Source of the DNA: Amoebophrya sp. A120
Lineage: Eukaryota; Sar; Dinophyceae; Syndiniales; Amoebophryaceae
Length of the DNA: 64,000 bases
Reading direction: 5' to 3'
Assembly (NCBI GenBank): GCA_905178155.1
Contig: CAJINV010000005.1
Coordinates: 4,508,918 to 4,572,917, forward strand
Shown here in pieces: positions 34,101 through 44,780 of this stretch; the stretch's first letter is position 1; every line of letters starts with the position of its first letter. The position numbers and the translations under genes were made by a program. The notes under the pieces were generated by a model, which did not search any database, was not told the origin of the DNA, and saw nothing but the letters and a program-made list of their open reading frames with translations.

Positions 34101-37100
34101 CCAGGAGCTGCGTCTGCAGCTACTCGCTCTTGTGCAGCAGGCGCGCTTCCTTTAGTTCCGTACAACAAAAGAAGCAAGAGGCTTGATGTTCACAAGGAGC
34201 CTACGCTTTATCAGTGGCGTAGGCTTCTGAAGCAGCTTGCACAGGGAAATAACGCGACAGAAGAAGTAGAAACAGCCAGCCAAAAAAAGCTCTCGACAGC
34301 TTGGAAACTTTAGTCCCCGTCGGCTGCCACCCAATGCAGTGCGCCGGGCGGCTTTGGTGTTTGTGTTTCCGTATAATAAACCACGCAAGTGTGTTGCGCA
34401 TTTGCGACGCCTGTTCCTTTGTCTATCGGCGCCGCATCTGCAACACCTTGCACAGTGTAGGCATCAGGAATACACAAACACGCCAAAACAAGAAGACTGA
34501 TAGTCCGTACATTTCTACAGGCTGTTACTGTGTAGGCGCGCGCAGTGTAGTAAGTAAGCGGGCAGTTCTCGTTCTGGACCTGGATGCGCCACGCTGCGCT
34601 GTACTGACTCAATACTCAGGTGAGCGCTTCGGAGTGTTACGCGGGGACCGCTGCTCTGCGGGGGGACTGCTGGATGGAAGCCTAGGAGAAAAATTTGCGC
34701 GGGGAGTATTGGGGCATGAATTTCGAGTAAGCAGCCCTCTGAAACGCACCAAAGCAGTGCGCGCGTACTTAAACGTAGAAAATAGGTGGACAAGCAGCGT
34801 ATATAGGTTGCAATGCTCGGGGGCTCGCTGGATATATTGGCACTGTAGGCAAAATAAAAAAAGCCCGGGTAGGAAAAATGCATTTTGCGTTTTTTCCTAC
34901 CCGGGGTTTTTATTTTCAAAACCCCGGGTAGGAAATATTTATCCGCTGCTCTGCACGTCTGTGAGGGTGATAACAGCTGATAAATATTTCCTACCCGGGG
35001 TTTTGAAAATAAAAACCCCGGGTAGGAAAAAGTTCAAAACTCATATTTCCTACCCGGGCTTTTTATTTTCAAAACCTCGTATAGCCCCTCCGAAATCTGG
35101 GCGGCGCGGCAGCGCCGCGAAAATTTTTTTTGGTTCGCGGATGGCTATGTGAGGTTTTGAAAGCCAAAACCTCGCATAGCCCCCTCAAAATTTGGGCGGC
35201 GCGGCAGCGCCGTGAAGAAAGTTTTTTGGTTCGCGGAGGGCTATGTAAGGTTTTGGAAACCAAAACCTTGGATACCCCCCTCAAAATTTGGGCGGCGCGG
35301 CAGCGCCACGAAGAAGTTTTCTTGTTTTGGTTCGCGGAGGGCTATGTCAGGTTCCGAAAACCAAAACCCCTTTTAGGGCTCAGGGGGTCGCATCGGGTAA
35401 GTCGCGCCAACGTGCGGGCGCAGGGGCTGCAGCGCTGCATTTGGTTTCTACCGTGACCGTCAGTGGTGTGGGCCAGAATGTGAAAAGTCATTTGACCTAT
35501 GACCCTTATGCAAGGGCCGCTAATTACGTCATACAGAGTACGCTCTTTTTGGGGATACGGTGAACACGGCGAGTCGCATGAAAAGCAAATCCGACACGGA
35601 CAAGATTCACATGTCCAAATCCACGTTTGATCGCCTTTGCCTCTACAAGCAAGGTCGCGAAAACCTGGAAAAGCGGTTCCACTTTCAGGAGCGCGAACTA
35701 GAGGTGAAAGGCAAAGGCAAGATGAAGACCTATCTTTTGCAGGGCTTGCGGAACGCAGATGGCACCGAGACGGAGGACGTGAGCGATGCGGCTGCGCGGG
35801 AGGAAGCGGACCGGTCCTCCGAGGAGGATCAGGAAAGGCTGTTGCCGTCCGTTGCGAATGCCATTGTGCATTACGATAAGATGCAAGGCCTGGTGTGTGT
35901 GGAGCCAGACGCCGACGGAAAATTTCCTCCCGCGCAGATGTCGACCAGTGCGGGCGCACCGGACAGCGACTTCAGCGTTGGTAGCACCAAGCGCTCGTTG
36001 CGGGGCACACTTGCGTGCTGCGCGGGTCGTAGTTTTGCGAGAGGCAGCACAGGCGAATCCCCGCCGGGCTCTTCCTCCGGGCGTCGTTTCGGACGGCTAC
36101 CGCGCTGCGGGTTTCGGGTCGGTGACCGTGTGAAGAAGGGATACCAATACATCCTTTCAGAGCGCGCGGAGGGCGGAGTGCGACAGGTGTCTGTTGCGGC
36201 CATCGCCAACAACCACGACCACGGTGGTTTTTCCTCGGGAGCAGGTGGTACTGGTGGTGCCTCTACCTCTTTGCACGTCGGTTCGTTGTCCCGCCAACGG
36301 GACGTCGGTCGACGCTTGAACTTTTTGTTGGCGTTTCGGGACTACAATTTAGAGGAACGGTACCTACGACATTACTTTGGCGACCGCACGCGCTTCCAGA
36401 ATCTACTGATGTACCTGGCGGTGCTGTGCGTGGCGCATTTCGTAAATTCCGCATTTCTTGTTCTTTTGCCGCAGAACCCAGAACTGGATGCGCTCAGCCT
36501 GGTGGTCTGGCGCGGCGTGGTCTTTGTGGCGATCTTGCTCACCTTTGCGCGCGTCCGAGACCGCGTGGCCAATGCCTTCGCTTTTGCTTCCGAAGTCCAG
36601 CACCTGCAGCATGCTAGCAACCAACCCACGGTGCAGGAACGTCGTCGGTCCGACCACCCGCCTGGAAGTCGGCGGACGATGGGAACCGTGTCCCATAGTC
36701 TAACGGATTTCGACAGGGAGGCAGGTTGCGGCTCCGGTGCTGTGAACGTGACAGCTGCGTCGTCCCCCAGCTCCCGGAACCGCATCTCAACCGCAGCCCG
36801 CTTGCTGAGCCAGCAGCTCGCCGCTCTGCCGGCTCGTGAGGATAGTGTGCCAAATGTTGCACAGAAAAGATCCACCGCAATACACTCTGCGTCACTGGCA
36901 ACAATGGCTGCGACAACTTCTACCGCGCGTACAAACAATTTTGGTTTCGCGGTCGTGCCGGCGCGACCGGGTGGTCCTCCTCCCGCGGGCGCGACGCAAC
37001 CCACGTTCGTGGCAGAGTGTGCCTCTGAAAGTGTTGCCGGCGGTACTTCGCTGGGGATGGGGTTCGGCGCCCGCCTTTTCGTGCCCGGTGCGGCTTCTCC

Positions 37101-39759
37101 GAAGAAAGTGTTGCGATCTCTTGTCACTCGCACAACACGGATGGCTTTCGACCTCGAGGCTGATGGACCGACAAACAAATCACTGCGGAGCTTGGCGACT
37201 CGCACGTCCCGGTTCAATTACGATTCAGACGAAGTCGTAGAGATGCCAGAAGGTGACGGGAGTTGTACGAGCCTCTCGACTTCTACACCTCAGCGTTCGT
37301 CTTTGACTGTGACAGCATCCCAGGCAGCCGGGAACCAAGTCGCTCCGCCTTCCGCGCCGGTTGCATCTGCCGTTTTTGTACAAGGAAAAGAGGTAGGGCT
37401 GCTCGCCCCGCAGAAATATCAAGATGAAGCCGCCAAACAGCAGCGGTTCCACGAATGGTTTGCAGGCACAAGCAGTACCCCACTGACCGGATTCGCCGAA
37501 CGCCGGGCAGCTGCGCCCAGGGGCACTGCTTTTAGTTGGAAGGACAAGTTGCTGGACCTCCCGGGCGGCGGACACGCACCGTCTAGCTCCGCAAGCAGTC
37601 AACACAAGGGGCTTTTTACCAATGTGTCGTCTCAGCTAGTTAGTGCCTTTCTTTCCAGCGCTGTGAGACTTTCACCGTTCACGAGCACGACGTCAGCACG
37701 GAATCCTTCCCCAGCTGCACGCCAGGCGCAGCAACAATCTCCTTCCAGCCAAGGCGCCGAATGCGGCGCTTCGACAGCACTAAATAACGGGAAGGGTGGC
37801 CCGACGGCGGTGCTGATTGGCCGCGGGAGTGAAAGCGGATCCCCTCGGGCCAGCTCCAAGCAGCGGCAGCGCGAACTTGTCGGCCGCAATCGAAGCAACA
37901 GCACCCTGTCAGTGGCTAGTGGGAGCGCCGGGGGCGGTCCGGTGCGGCGTGGCAGTCGCAGCCACGATGTCGCTCCCGGGTCGGTGGGTGCCGGTGGCGA
38001 GGATATACTGCTGACTCCAGCGGGGCTGTGGACGTCTTTCGTCGATGTGGTCAGTCTTTGTTTTAGCGGCGCCTACGAACAGTGGGTTTTTCAACGGGAG
38101 TCACGAAACTTTTGGATTGGGCTACTCCTGTGTGGTTTGTACGGGGCCGGTTTCGTCGCGCACGCCATGGCTCCGTTGTTCGTTTGCGAGAAACCGAAGG
38201 AAGACCAGTGGTTGACGTACGCCTTCCCGTTGGAGCTTTTGCTGTGGATCGCGTTGCTTACCAATGGGTCCGGGCTTCCCCTCTATCCAGTAGTTTTTTG
38301 GTGGAGCGTTGTGTTGCTAATAGCTTTTTTGGTCGTTACGTTTAGTGCGTACGAAGTGAACCCGAGCGACGAGAACTCCGCCGGGACCACATCCGCGGGG
38401 TCCTCCGCGGACCAATCGCCTGCTCTCGCTCTAACGTGGTATCGTGTGGAGGTGGCGCAATTTGTGACGGGATTTATGGTCATGAATTTCCTGGGAACTT
38501 ATTCCCGCGAGAGGTTTTCGCGCCTAGTTTTTGCGAGCTTGTCCGACATCACGCGTACGGAGAAAAGATCCGACCAGCTGCTTAAGGAGATGCTGCCGGC
38601 GCTCTTGCTCGTATGGACTGTGATAAATCTTCATGCATCATAACCCCGGTCCGTAATATATGAAAGGGAGAAGCAGTATATCGTCAATCTTTTGCAAGAA
38701 GTTTCACATGATCCATACGCAAATTTGCATGATCGGAGCTTCGAAAGCCAGCAAGTTGCTTCCTTCATGTTGATCAATAAATGCATCTAGCCCGGCCGCT
38801 GGCGTAGTTGCTATGCATTGCGTCGAGCATATGCATCGGAAATATTCAGCGCCTCACCCTTTTTTAGTGGTACGCGCCGAGGGTTCTTGTTTCTCTTTTG
38901 TTCTGAATAGCTGGAGGAATTTCGGCTGTCTGGGGGCGCTTCTCTGAAGGTGGTCCGCGAATATCACGAGATGACATGTCTCTTCGCGGACATTTCCGGG
39001 TTCACTGCGTACTCGCAAAAGGTAACGGCCTTTGAAGTGGTGCAGCTGGTGACGCGGCTCTTTTCTGCCATCGACGATCTCAGTCGTCGCGTGGGCGTAT
39101 ACAAGGTGTGCACCATCGGCGATTGCTACGTAGCCACCCTGGAGCCAAGGCAGGACTACACACCTGAGCTCCTGCGCAAGGGCTGCGCCGATATGTTCAA
39201 ATTCGCGGCGGGCCTCATCTACCTAGTCGCCGGAGTGCGAGACGAGCTGGAAATCGCCGGACTCGGCATGCGCGTCGGCCTCCACCTTGGCACGTTTGTG
39301 GGCATATCGCACAGAAAACTACTGGCATGCAATATTTGATCTGAAGGCACTGGAGATTTATTAGGCGGAGAAATGATTTTCATGCGTTGTAGCGTACCCC
39401 AGCCCTAATCCTACACTTACTCCCACCCAAGGCTTTTACTCTTCTGGTCGATTGTGTTCCTTTTTGCAGATCGAGATCAAATTTGACGTGCTGGCATGTT
39501 TTTTGCGATCCTATAGATAGGCGTGATTGGGCAGAAGAAACTTCGGTACGACATTTGGGGCGTGGACGTTTTGGTAACAAACAAGATGGAGTCGTCCGGA
39601 AAACCGGGCCAGATTTGCGCTTCCGAGACGCTTAAAAACTACACAGATGCGAGCTTTCCGGGTCGCTTTCAATGGGAACACCACACTTTTGTGGAGGAAT
39701 ACCAGCTCCACTGCTATCGGCTCGAGCACGACCGGGGCTTGGATTGGAGCTCGCCTTGA
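31135..39759 (+). CDS. Guanylate cyclase half: two membrane blocks and two class III cyclase domains
   Basis: Proposed exons: about 31135-31430 (uncertain), about 31487-32631, 32899-32949, 33276-34007, 35542-38610, 38911-39303, about 39520-39759. A first membrane block (about 32150-32950) contains the pre-block motif LHPLTMRFRDPETERAYI. Cyclase domain C1 (33280-35740) shows ILPRFVVERM, VVFCDIQNF, KIETVGETF and LFGDTVNTASRMKS. A second membrane block lies at about 36360-38540, around a long Ser/Ala-rich loop. Cyclase domain C2 (about 38940-39700) shows CLFADISGFTAYS, VCTIGDCYVA and RYDIWGVDVLVTNKMES. Two membrane blocks each followed by a cyclase domain, downstream of a P4-ATPase, is the known alveolate guanylate cyclase plan (Paramecium, Plasmodium, Toxoplasma), which makes cGMP at membranes. 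Intron 38611-38910 is GT-AG; the rest have introner ends. The join to the ATPase half (31112-31490) is unresolved. Confidence 0.87.
32632..32893. mobile_element. Introner, family IE-1
   Basis: Starts TATGGATTGTAAAAATGTCT and ends GACACTTTTACACTTGATA. The duplication TTGAC is at 32627-32631 and 32894-32898. Length is 262. Removal joins VFDY to SFTMIGL. Confidence 0.9.
32950..33270. mobile_element. Introner, family IE-2
   Basis: Starts TATCGTGAGGAAAAATCCCC and ends GGGATTTTTCCTTACGATA. The duplication TCTAC is at 32945-32949 and 33271-33275. Length is 321. The exon between this and the previous element is only 51 nt. Confidence 0.9.
34850..35075. repeat. Chain of inverted repeats with CCCGGGTAGGAAA cores
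   Basis: CCCGGGTAGGAAA and its complement TTTCCTACCCGGG alternate six times. The largest pair has arms of about 37 nt at about 34908-34944 and 34978-35014 around a 33-nt loop, with matching TTTTTATTTTCAAAACCCCG arms. Confidence 0.92.
35069..35390. repeat. Three tandem ~95-bp imperfect hairpin units
   Basis: Units begin at about 35069, 35164 and 35260 with AAAACCTCGTATAGCCCC or variants, share the core GGGCGGCGCGGCAGCGCC, and close with GGCTATGTGAGGTTTT, the near complement of the unit start. Confidence 0.9.
39304..39519. mobile_element. Probable introner in cyclase domain C2
   Basis: Starts ATATCGCACAGAAAAC and ends GTTTTTTGCGATCCTATAGATA, which are weakly complementary. Flanks share GGC. 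Removal joins LGTFVG to (G)VIGQKKLRYDIWG; the exact base is uncertain. Confidence 0.5.
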
Positions 39760-40620
39760 ACAAAGCGAAAGGAGCGCAACTAATGCTTTTTTGAAAAAAA
39801 GAGCCAACGCTTTCTTTTTTTCTGCAAAAAGGCAAAGCGCTTGCGTGCAGAGGCTACAAAATGATTTTCTCGAAGATGGGAGTAAAAATATATTTGGTTG
39901 ACAAGGTGAAATCTCAACTATTCAAAAAAAGCTCAACGTTTAGAAAAATAGCATCAACTATTGAAAAGACAAACTACTTGTATCTACTAATCTCTACTAC
40001 TACTCCCTAGTACTTCTCTGCTACTCTTCTCTTCTCCTCTCTTCTCTCTACTCCTTTCCTACCTCTCAGAGTTCTCGCCACGCACTTCTCGTCATCGATC
40101 CCTCTAGCTCGTTGAGCTGCCTGCCCCCCGCCATTCGGCTCTCTCTGTCGTTCTTCCGGGGCGTTGATCTTGGTAAATCCCCCAGCGGGGGGAGTTTTAC
40201 GTTTTTTCTCACCATAGAGGGTGGCCCCAGCGGGGGCAGTTTAGCGTGGGCGCGAGAGCCATTGTGATTTAGGGCCAGCGAGGCCACAATAGGTTGCTAC
40301 GATTTACTCTTTTAGGTGCTTCGATCCATGTCTCCGTAGAGACAGGGAAGTCTCTGGAAGAAGGTTCTCCTCATGCTCCAACTGCGCGGCAGTCGAGTAT
40401 TTGTTTTTATTGGCTTGAGGCTCTGTCTACTTTAGCTTAAATGAAGGAAGGTCTTCAAAAACAAAGAATACGCGCTCATAGTGCCCGGCCACGTGGTGGC
40501 TCCGGTTAGATCGGAAATGGGATCCGACAGTGTGCGAAATGTTAAGTGTAGGGCTCGCGTAGCTAGGCCGGTCTTGAGGCTCCGCGCTAAGTCAGCCTTT
40601 CTATCCTATCTCTCTCTCCT
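39760..40620. other. Repeat-containing non-coding stretch
   Basis: Follows the cyclase stop. Holds a CT-rich tract (about 39985-40080), CCCCAGCGGGGG hairpin-like motifs (40180-40240) and the first copy of a direct repeat (39850-39895). No gene was recognised. Confidence 0.5.
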
Positions 40621-40637
40621 ACTACCAGGCTGCTGCA

Positions 40638-41069
40638 GTGCTTTTGAGGGCGGATAGTTCGACCCGTTCCTTTGCGGAGTTGGAATTGCGGAGTTTGGAG
40701 CAGGCCCGGGAAGTCGGAATTGCGGAGTTTCGGCAGTTTGTCGCCTTTCTTTTGGCCCAGGGGTTTACCTCTGCGGCGGGTTACCTGTCCTCAGCAGTGA
40801 CGCTAGAAGGGGAGGCGGGAAGAATTAAAAACGTTCTATTCTACCGGCAGCTTCTTGGTCTGCAGCGGGCAATCGGGCGGTACTTGAAGTCGCAGAACCT
40901 TCAACCGAAGAAGGCGACGCCCATCTTTTTGGCTTCCCTGGGCCGTATGACGAAGAGGGAAAAAGACATTTTAGTAGTGGCCTCGGCGCTAGGGACCCCG
41001 AGGCTACAAAATGATTTTCTCGATGGGAGTAATAAAGATATATTTTGTCTTTTTTTATTTTTCGCTTAA
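40638..41069 (+). pseudogene. Possible tyrosine-recombinase N-terminal fragment
   Basis: A 143-codon frame led by a non-ATG start just after an AG acceptor-like site (CTACCAG at about 40628). The first 110 residues form a helical domain (ELRSLEQAREVGIAEFRQFV, GLQRAIGRYLKSQN) followed by PKKATPIFLASLGRMTKREK and DILVVASALGTP, resembling the core-binding domain and first catalytic helix of tyrosine recombinases (DIRS or Crypton type). The catalytic R-H-R-Y part is absent: the frame runs into a direct repeat (41000-41065) and stops. A fragment of a mobile element is the best guess; a chance frame is possible. Confidence 0.35.
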
Positions 41070-41552
41070 CTCAGAAGCGCACGACGTGACAACCGCTTGA
41101 AAACTGATTCAAAACGAATTCAAAAACTCTAGGTTTTTCGGTTTTGGGTGCCATGGCGTTTGGCATTTGCGGGCATTTTTTTGGTCATCTGTGTTCACAG
41201 ATGACGAGCATTCGAACAGCGAAAACAGAAGCCCCAAAATCAAAAACATGAAAACAAAAAAGAGAGCCGGCTGTCCATTGTCGCCGAGAAATTGCGCGCG
41301 GGCGCGCTTTCACGGTGCGAGCAGGTGGAGCAGCAGCACCTCCATAGGCCCCACCCTGTGGGCCGATGCGCCAGCGTTCCTAATAACAAAAGCACGAGCA
41401 CGACGGTGCTGCGCATATACGCCGATAGCTAGGCGGTGCCGTGCACTACACCTTCCCGCCTCGAAGGGATTCAGGCAAGGAATACTTAGGCTACAAAATG
41501 ATTTTCTAGATGGGAGTAATAAAGATATATTTTGTCTTTTTTTATTTTTCGC
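41000..41552. repeat. 66-bp direct repeat, two full copies plus an upstream partial
   Basis: GAGGCTACAAAATGATTTTC and the following GGGAGTAATAAAGATATATT occur at 41000-41065 and 41487-41552 with one or two changes, and in shorter form at 39850-39895. All three have the same orientation. Confidence 0.9.
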
Positions 41553-43055
41553 CATATCCACATGCACATGACGATGCAAGTAGAAGTAAAAGTGGAAGTG
41601 CAAGTAGTAGTGCTGCGCGAACTCTACGTAAATGCAGGTATAAAAAACATAGCACGCACCATCGACCACGGCACTGCAAGTTCGGTAAACGGGGTTGCAG
41701 AGTCCTGGTTTAATCATTGTGATCATGTTGTCAGTCTACGTCTACCTGTCAGGTCAATTGCTTTCTTAGCATGGATGTTGGGGCGAAAATAGAAGACGTG
41801 ATCGACATGGTGCATTAAGCTACTGGTGAGGAGACCACGGAAAGAATTCCAGTAGCGTGGTTCGTTTTGATAAAAATACGAGTGTAAGATCAGTATTCAA
41901 CGCACTGGCAGATGATCAGGGCAGCATTTACCCTGTTCCTTGTTGACTTTGAAGACATTTTTCTTTTCGATATTTTTACAGAGCACCATTTAGCCTTGCA
42001 AAAAGGCTGTCGAACACAAAAAAAAAAAATCATCAAACGATTCAACGTCGTACATTTACTTACAATCAGAACTCCGACAGGTGAGGCAAATCTGTCAGTT
42101 TCCCAGGATGTCCACGACCTACTGCATGAATTCTCTCAGCGATGGCGATCGATGTGATTTGATCACCAACACCACGCAGACAGCCACTGTAAGTGCAAGT
42201 ACCTAGACGAGCATTGCTTGTGACGGAACGAAGGGCAGCGCACCCACCTTCCTTTGACACACTGCGTGTCGCCGACGTACAGCGTCTTCCGTGCCTACTT
42301 CTCTTGTTCGCAATATGTGAGCGAAAAAGAGAACATAAAGCAGGACGAAATCGATCCCCGATCATTCTCATCAAAACTCCGATCAGATGTTGCTATTGTG
42401 ATCTTTATAAGTTTATGGCTAAGATTATGTTTTCAAAAAAAAAAAAAAGAACATAAAGCGCAATGGACAATGAATGAATTATCAATGCAACGATAAAAAT
42501 CGGCATCGGCCAGCGCAAAGATCGGATTGCCGACAACGCAATGGATCGAGCATAAAGTTCGAACGTCCATAAAGCGCAAAGAGCGATTTTCTCTTTGATC
42601 ATGATGATGATTGATGATTGATAAACCACAAGATCAAGATGGACTAGTTTAAGGCCATGAATATCTGACACTCACCATGCCCAGGCACGACAAGAAAGAA
42701 AGATAGATTACAATAATTTTTTCTTCGAATCGGAATCGATTCAAACAAGAGAAGATTGAAATCATAAATCAATCTTCTTCAATCGATCCGAGATTTCAAT
42801 GTATATGACGATGAATGGGTCTAAGGACCCTGAATCTTTGATATGAGAGAAGAAAGAAAATGTTTGTGATTTCAGATGGTCATTTGATCGAGCTCAGAGA
42901 ATAAGAGAATTCGATGGAATGTCATGTGGTTCACATCCTAGGGAGTTTCGTCGTGATTCCAAATTGATTCAGATGTCGAAAGAGTCATCATCCTCTCATC
43001 ATCATCATCATCATATTCTCATCATCATCATCATCTTATTCCCAACAAGATCCTT
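41553..43055. other. AT-rich non-coding stretch with simple repeats
   Basis: No gene was recognised. Contains a CAT repeat (about 42987-43035) and poly-A tracts (about 42020 and 42430). The AT content is far above the rest of the window. Confidence 0.55.
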
Positions 43056-43514
43056 TCTTTCTTTCTTTCTTTCTTTCTTTCCATGCCTGGGCATGGCATC
43101 AATTTTTCGAGGCCCGAAAATGTCCAACGTTCAGTTCTCACATCAATTCTTCCCTATCACCATCAAACTGAGATTAACTAAAAACTACGACGACCTTCAG
43201 GATTTCTCTTGATCTAATAATTTCCGGATCTAAATCTTCAACCGACAATCAACAATAAGTTCCTGATTTTGCAACGACTACTTCCCTAAAAATTCAAATT
43301 TAATTTTGATCTGCATCTGTTGAAAAATAAATCTGTTCTTTTTCTCCTTTCGATTTGAGATGTAATTGCAACTTGGATATGTTTTACAAATAGAAAATCT
43401 AGATTTCAAGATGTTTCTATTATTTTGAAAACAGCTGGAGGCTAACTCCTAGATTATCTCGGATCGTCAATCAACAGACTCTTCAGATCGTTTCCTTTTT
43501 ATTTCTCCGCTTGG

Positions 43515-44780
43515 TCACCACCATGTCGTCGCCTGGTATGGTCCCGCCGCCGTGCTCCACCGCCCGAATTTGGACCGCCCCGTGTGGTGGACCTGGGTGT
43601 TGTAGGGGAGGGAAGCAAGCGCGCCAGCATGAGAGTCGTGGACCTCAACATTCCACAAAGAGCAACAGGTGTATGAAGTGGAATTATACCTGTTCGGGTG
43701 CCCCCCGTCCCGGGGCACCCGCTCTGGTGTCGTGCCTTGGTGCCAGCCGCAAATGCCCGCCGTCCTAGCGTGCGGCCCCCATGTCCACGCCGTAGGGGTG
43801 TTGCCCTGGTTGTCGTGGTTGCGGCACCAGAGGTCATTGCCATGTTGCTTCGCCCCAGGAAGCCTCCTGTTGCCTCCTCGGTAGTTCCAGATTTTCCAGA
43901 ACATGCTGTGTGGTCCCCAACGTATCGAATGACCTGGAGGTTGTGTGGGGGACGAGCGAACACCGACGCCGGGAGCATGAGAGTATTGCATTCCATGCAG
44001 CTCAGAACCACAGCAATTAGAAGTGGAATTATACCTGTTCGGGGGGCGGCCCCCGCCTTGGGGCGCCCCCGCCCATGTCTCGCGAAGGTGTCGACCGTTT
44101 TGCCCCGCCGAAGCGTGCAGTCGGCTGTCCGTGGTGGCCGTCCAAATGTGGCTGACTTCGACAGCTCGAGGTCGGGCGGACCAGGCGTAGTACAAATGCA
44201 GGTCGTGGTCGGTAGCCGGGAAGAAAGGCGCAACATCCCGGTCAATTTGCTCTCCGCGCGGGTGCTCGTTTCGACGCGGCTGGTGGTAGACCTGTGTGGT
44301 CGGTGGTGGAGCAGCGACAGCCAAACGGGAGCATTGTGGCACTTGATATTCGAACAAGCCATGCGCAACACAGAAATTGTGATTATACCTGTTCGGGCAC
44401 CCCCCACCTGGAGGTGCCCGGGTCGGTGTCTCGCCTAGGTTCGTATGGTTTTGTTGCTCCGGCGGTGCAGAGCTTCCACATACCCAGCTGGTGGTGACCT
44501 CTTGGCGAGGATGAAAGCTGGACGCGGCCTCCGGCTGGTCCGAGAGAGAGGATCTTGGTCGCGGGTCTGCTTGTGATGGCAGTGGGACGTCGAGGGTAGC
44601 GGGTGACGTTCGGGTCGGATCGTGGGACTGGTCGCGCCGGCTCTGTTCAGTGACATGTTGAGCGGGGAGGCAAGGATCTGACAACGCAGGGGCAAACTCA
44701 TGACAGCCTTCACTCCTACTCGTAGTGGGCAAGCAACAATCACTATAAGAATACCGGTCAGGACCCCCCCACGCCTCCTC
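43515..44780 (-). repeat. Four ~350-bp degenerate tandem units in the 3' part of the LINE
   Basis: On the plus strand, ATTATACCTGTTCGGG recurs at about 43682, 44028 and 44383, with a more diverged relative (ATAAGAATACCGGTCAGG) near 44736. Spacings are about 346-356 bp. Each is followed by a C-rich run and, further on, a CATGTTG/CACAACA-like shared segment. Confidence 0.75.

Larger units (their letters stand above)
34008..35536. mobile_element. Large 1.5-kb inverted-repeat intron with nested hairpin arrays
   Basis: The ends share TTAATTAGCGGCCCTTTCATAAG (5') with the complement of TAATTAGCGGCCCTTGCATAAG (3'). The duplication AGTAC is at 34003-34007 and 35537-35541. Removal joins PQY to ALFGDTVNTASRM inside cyclase domain C1. 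Inside lie two hairpin arrays (34850-35075 and 35069-35390). Confidence 0.8.
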
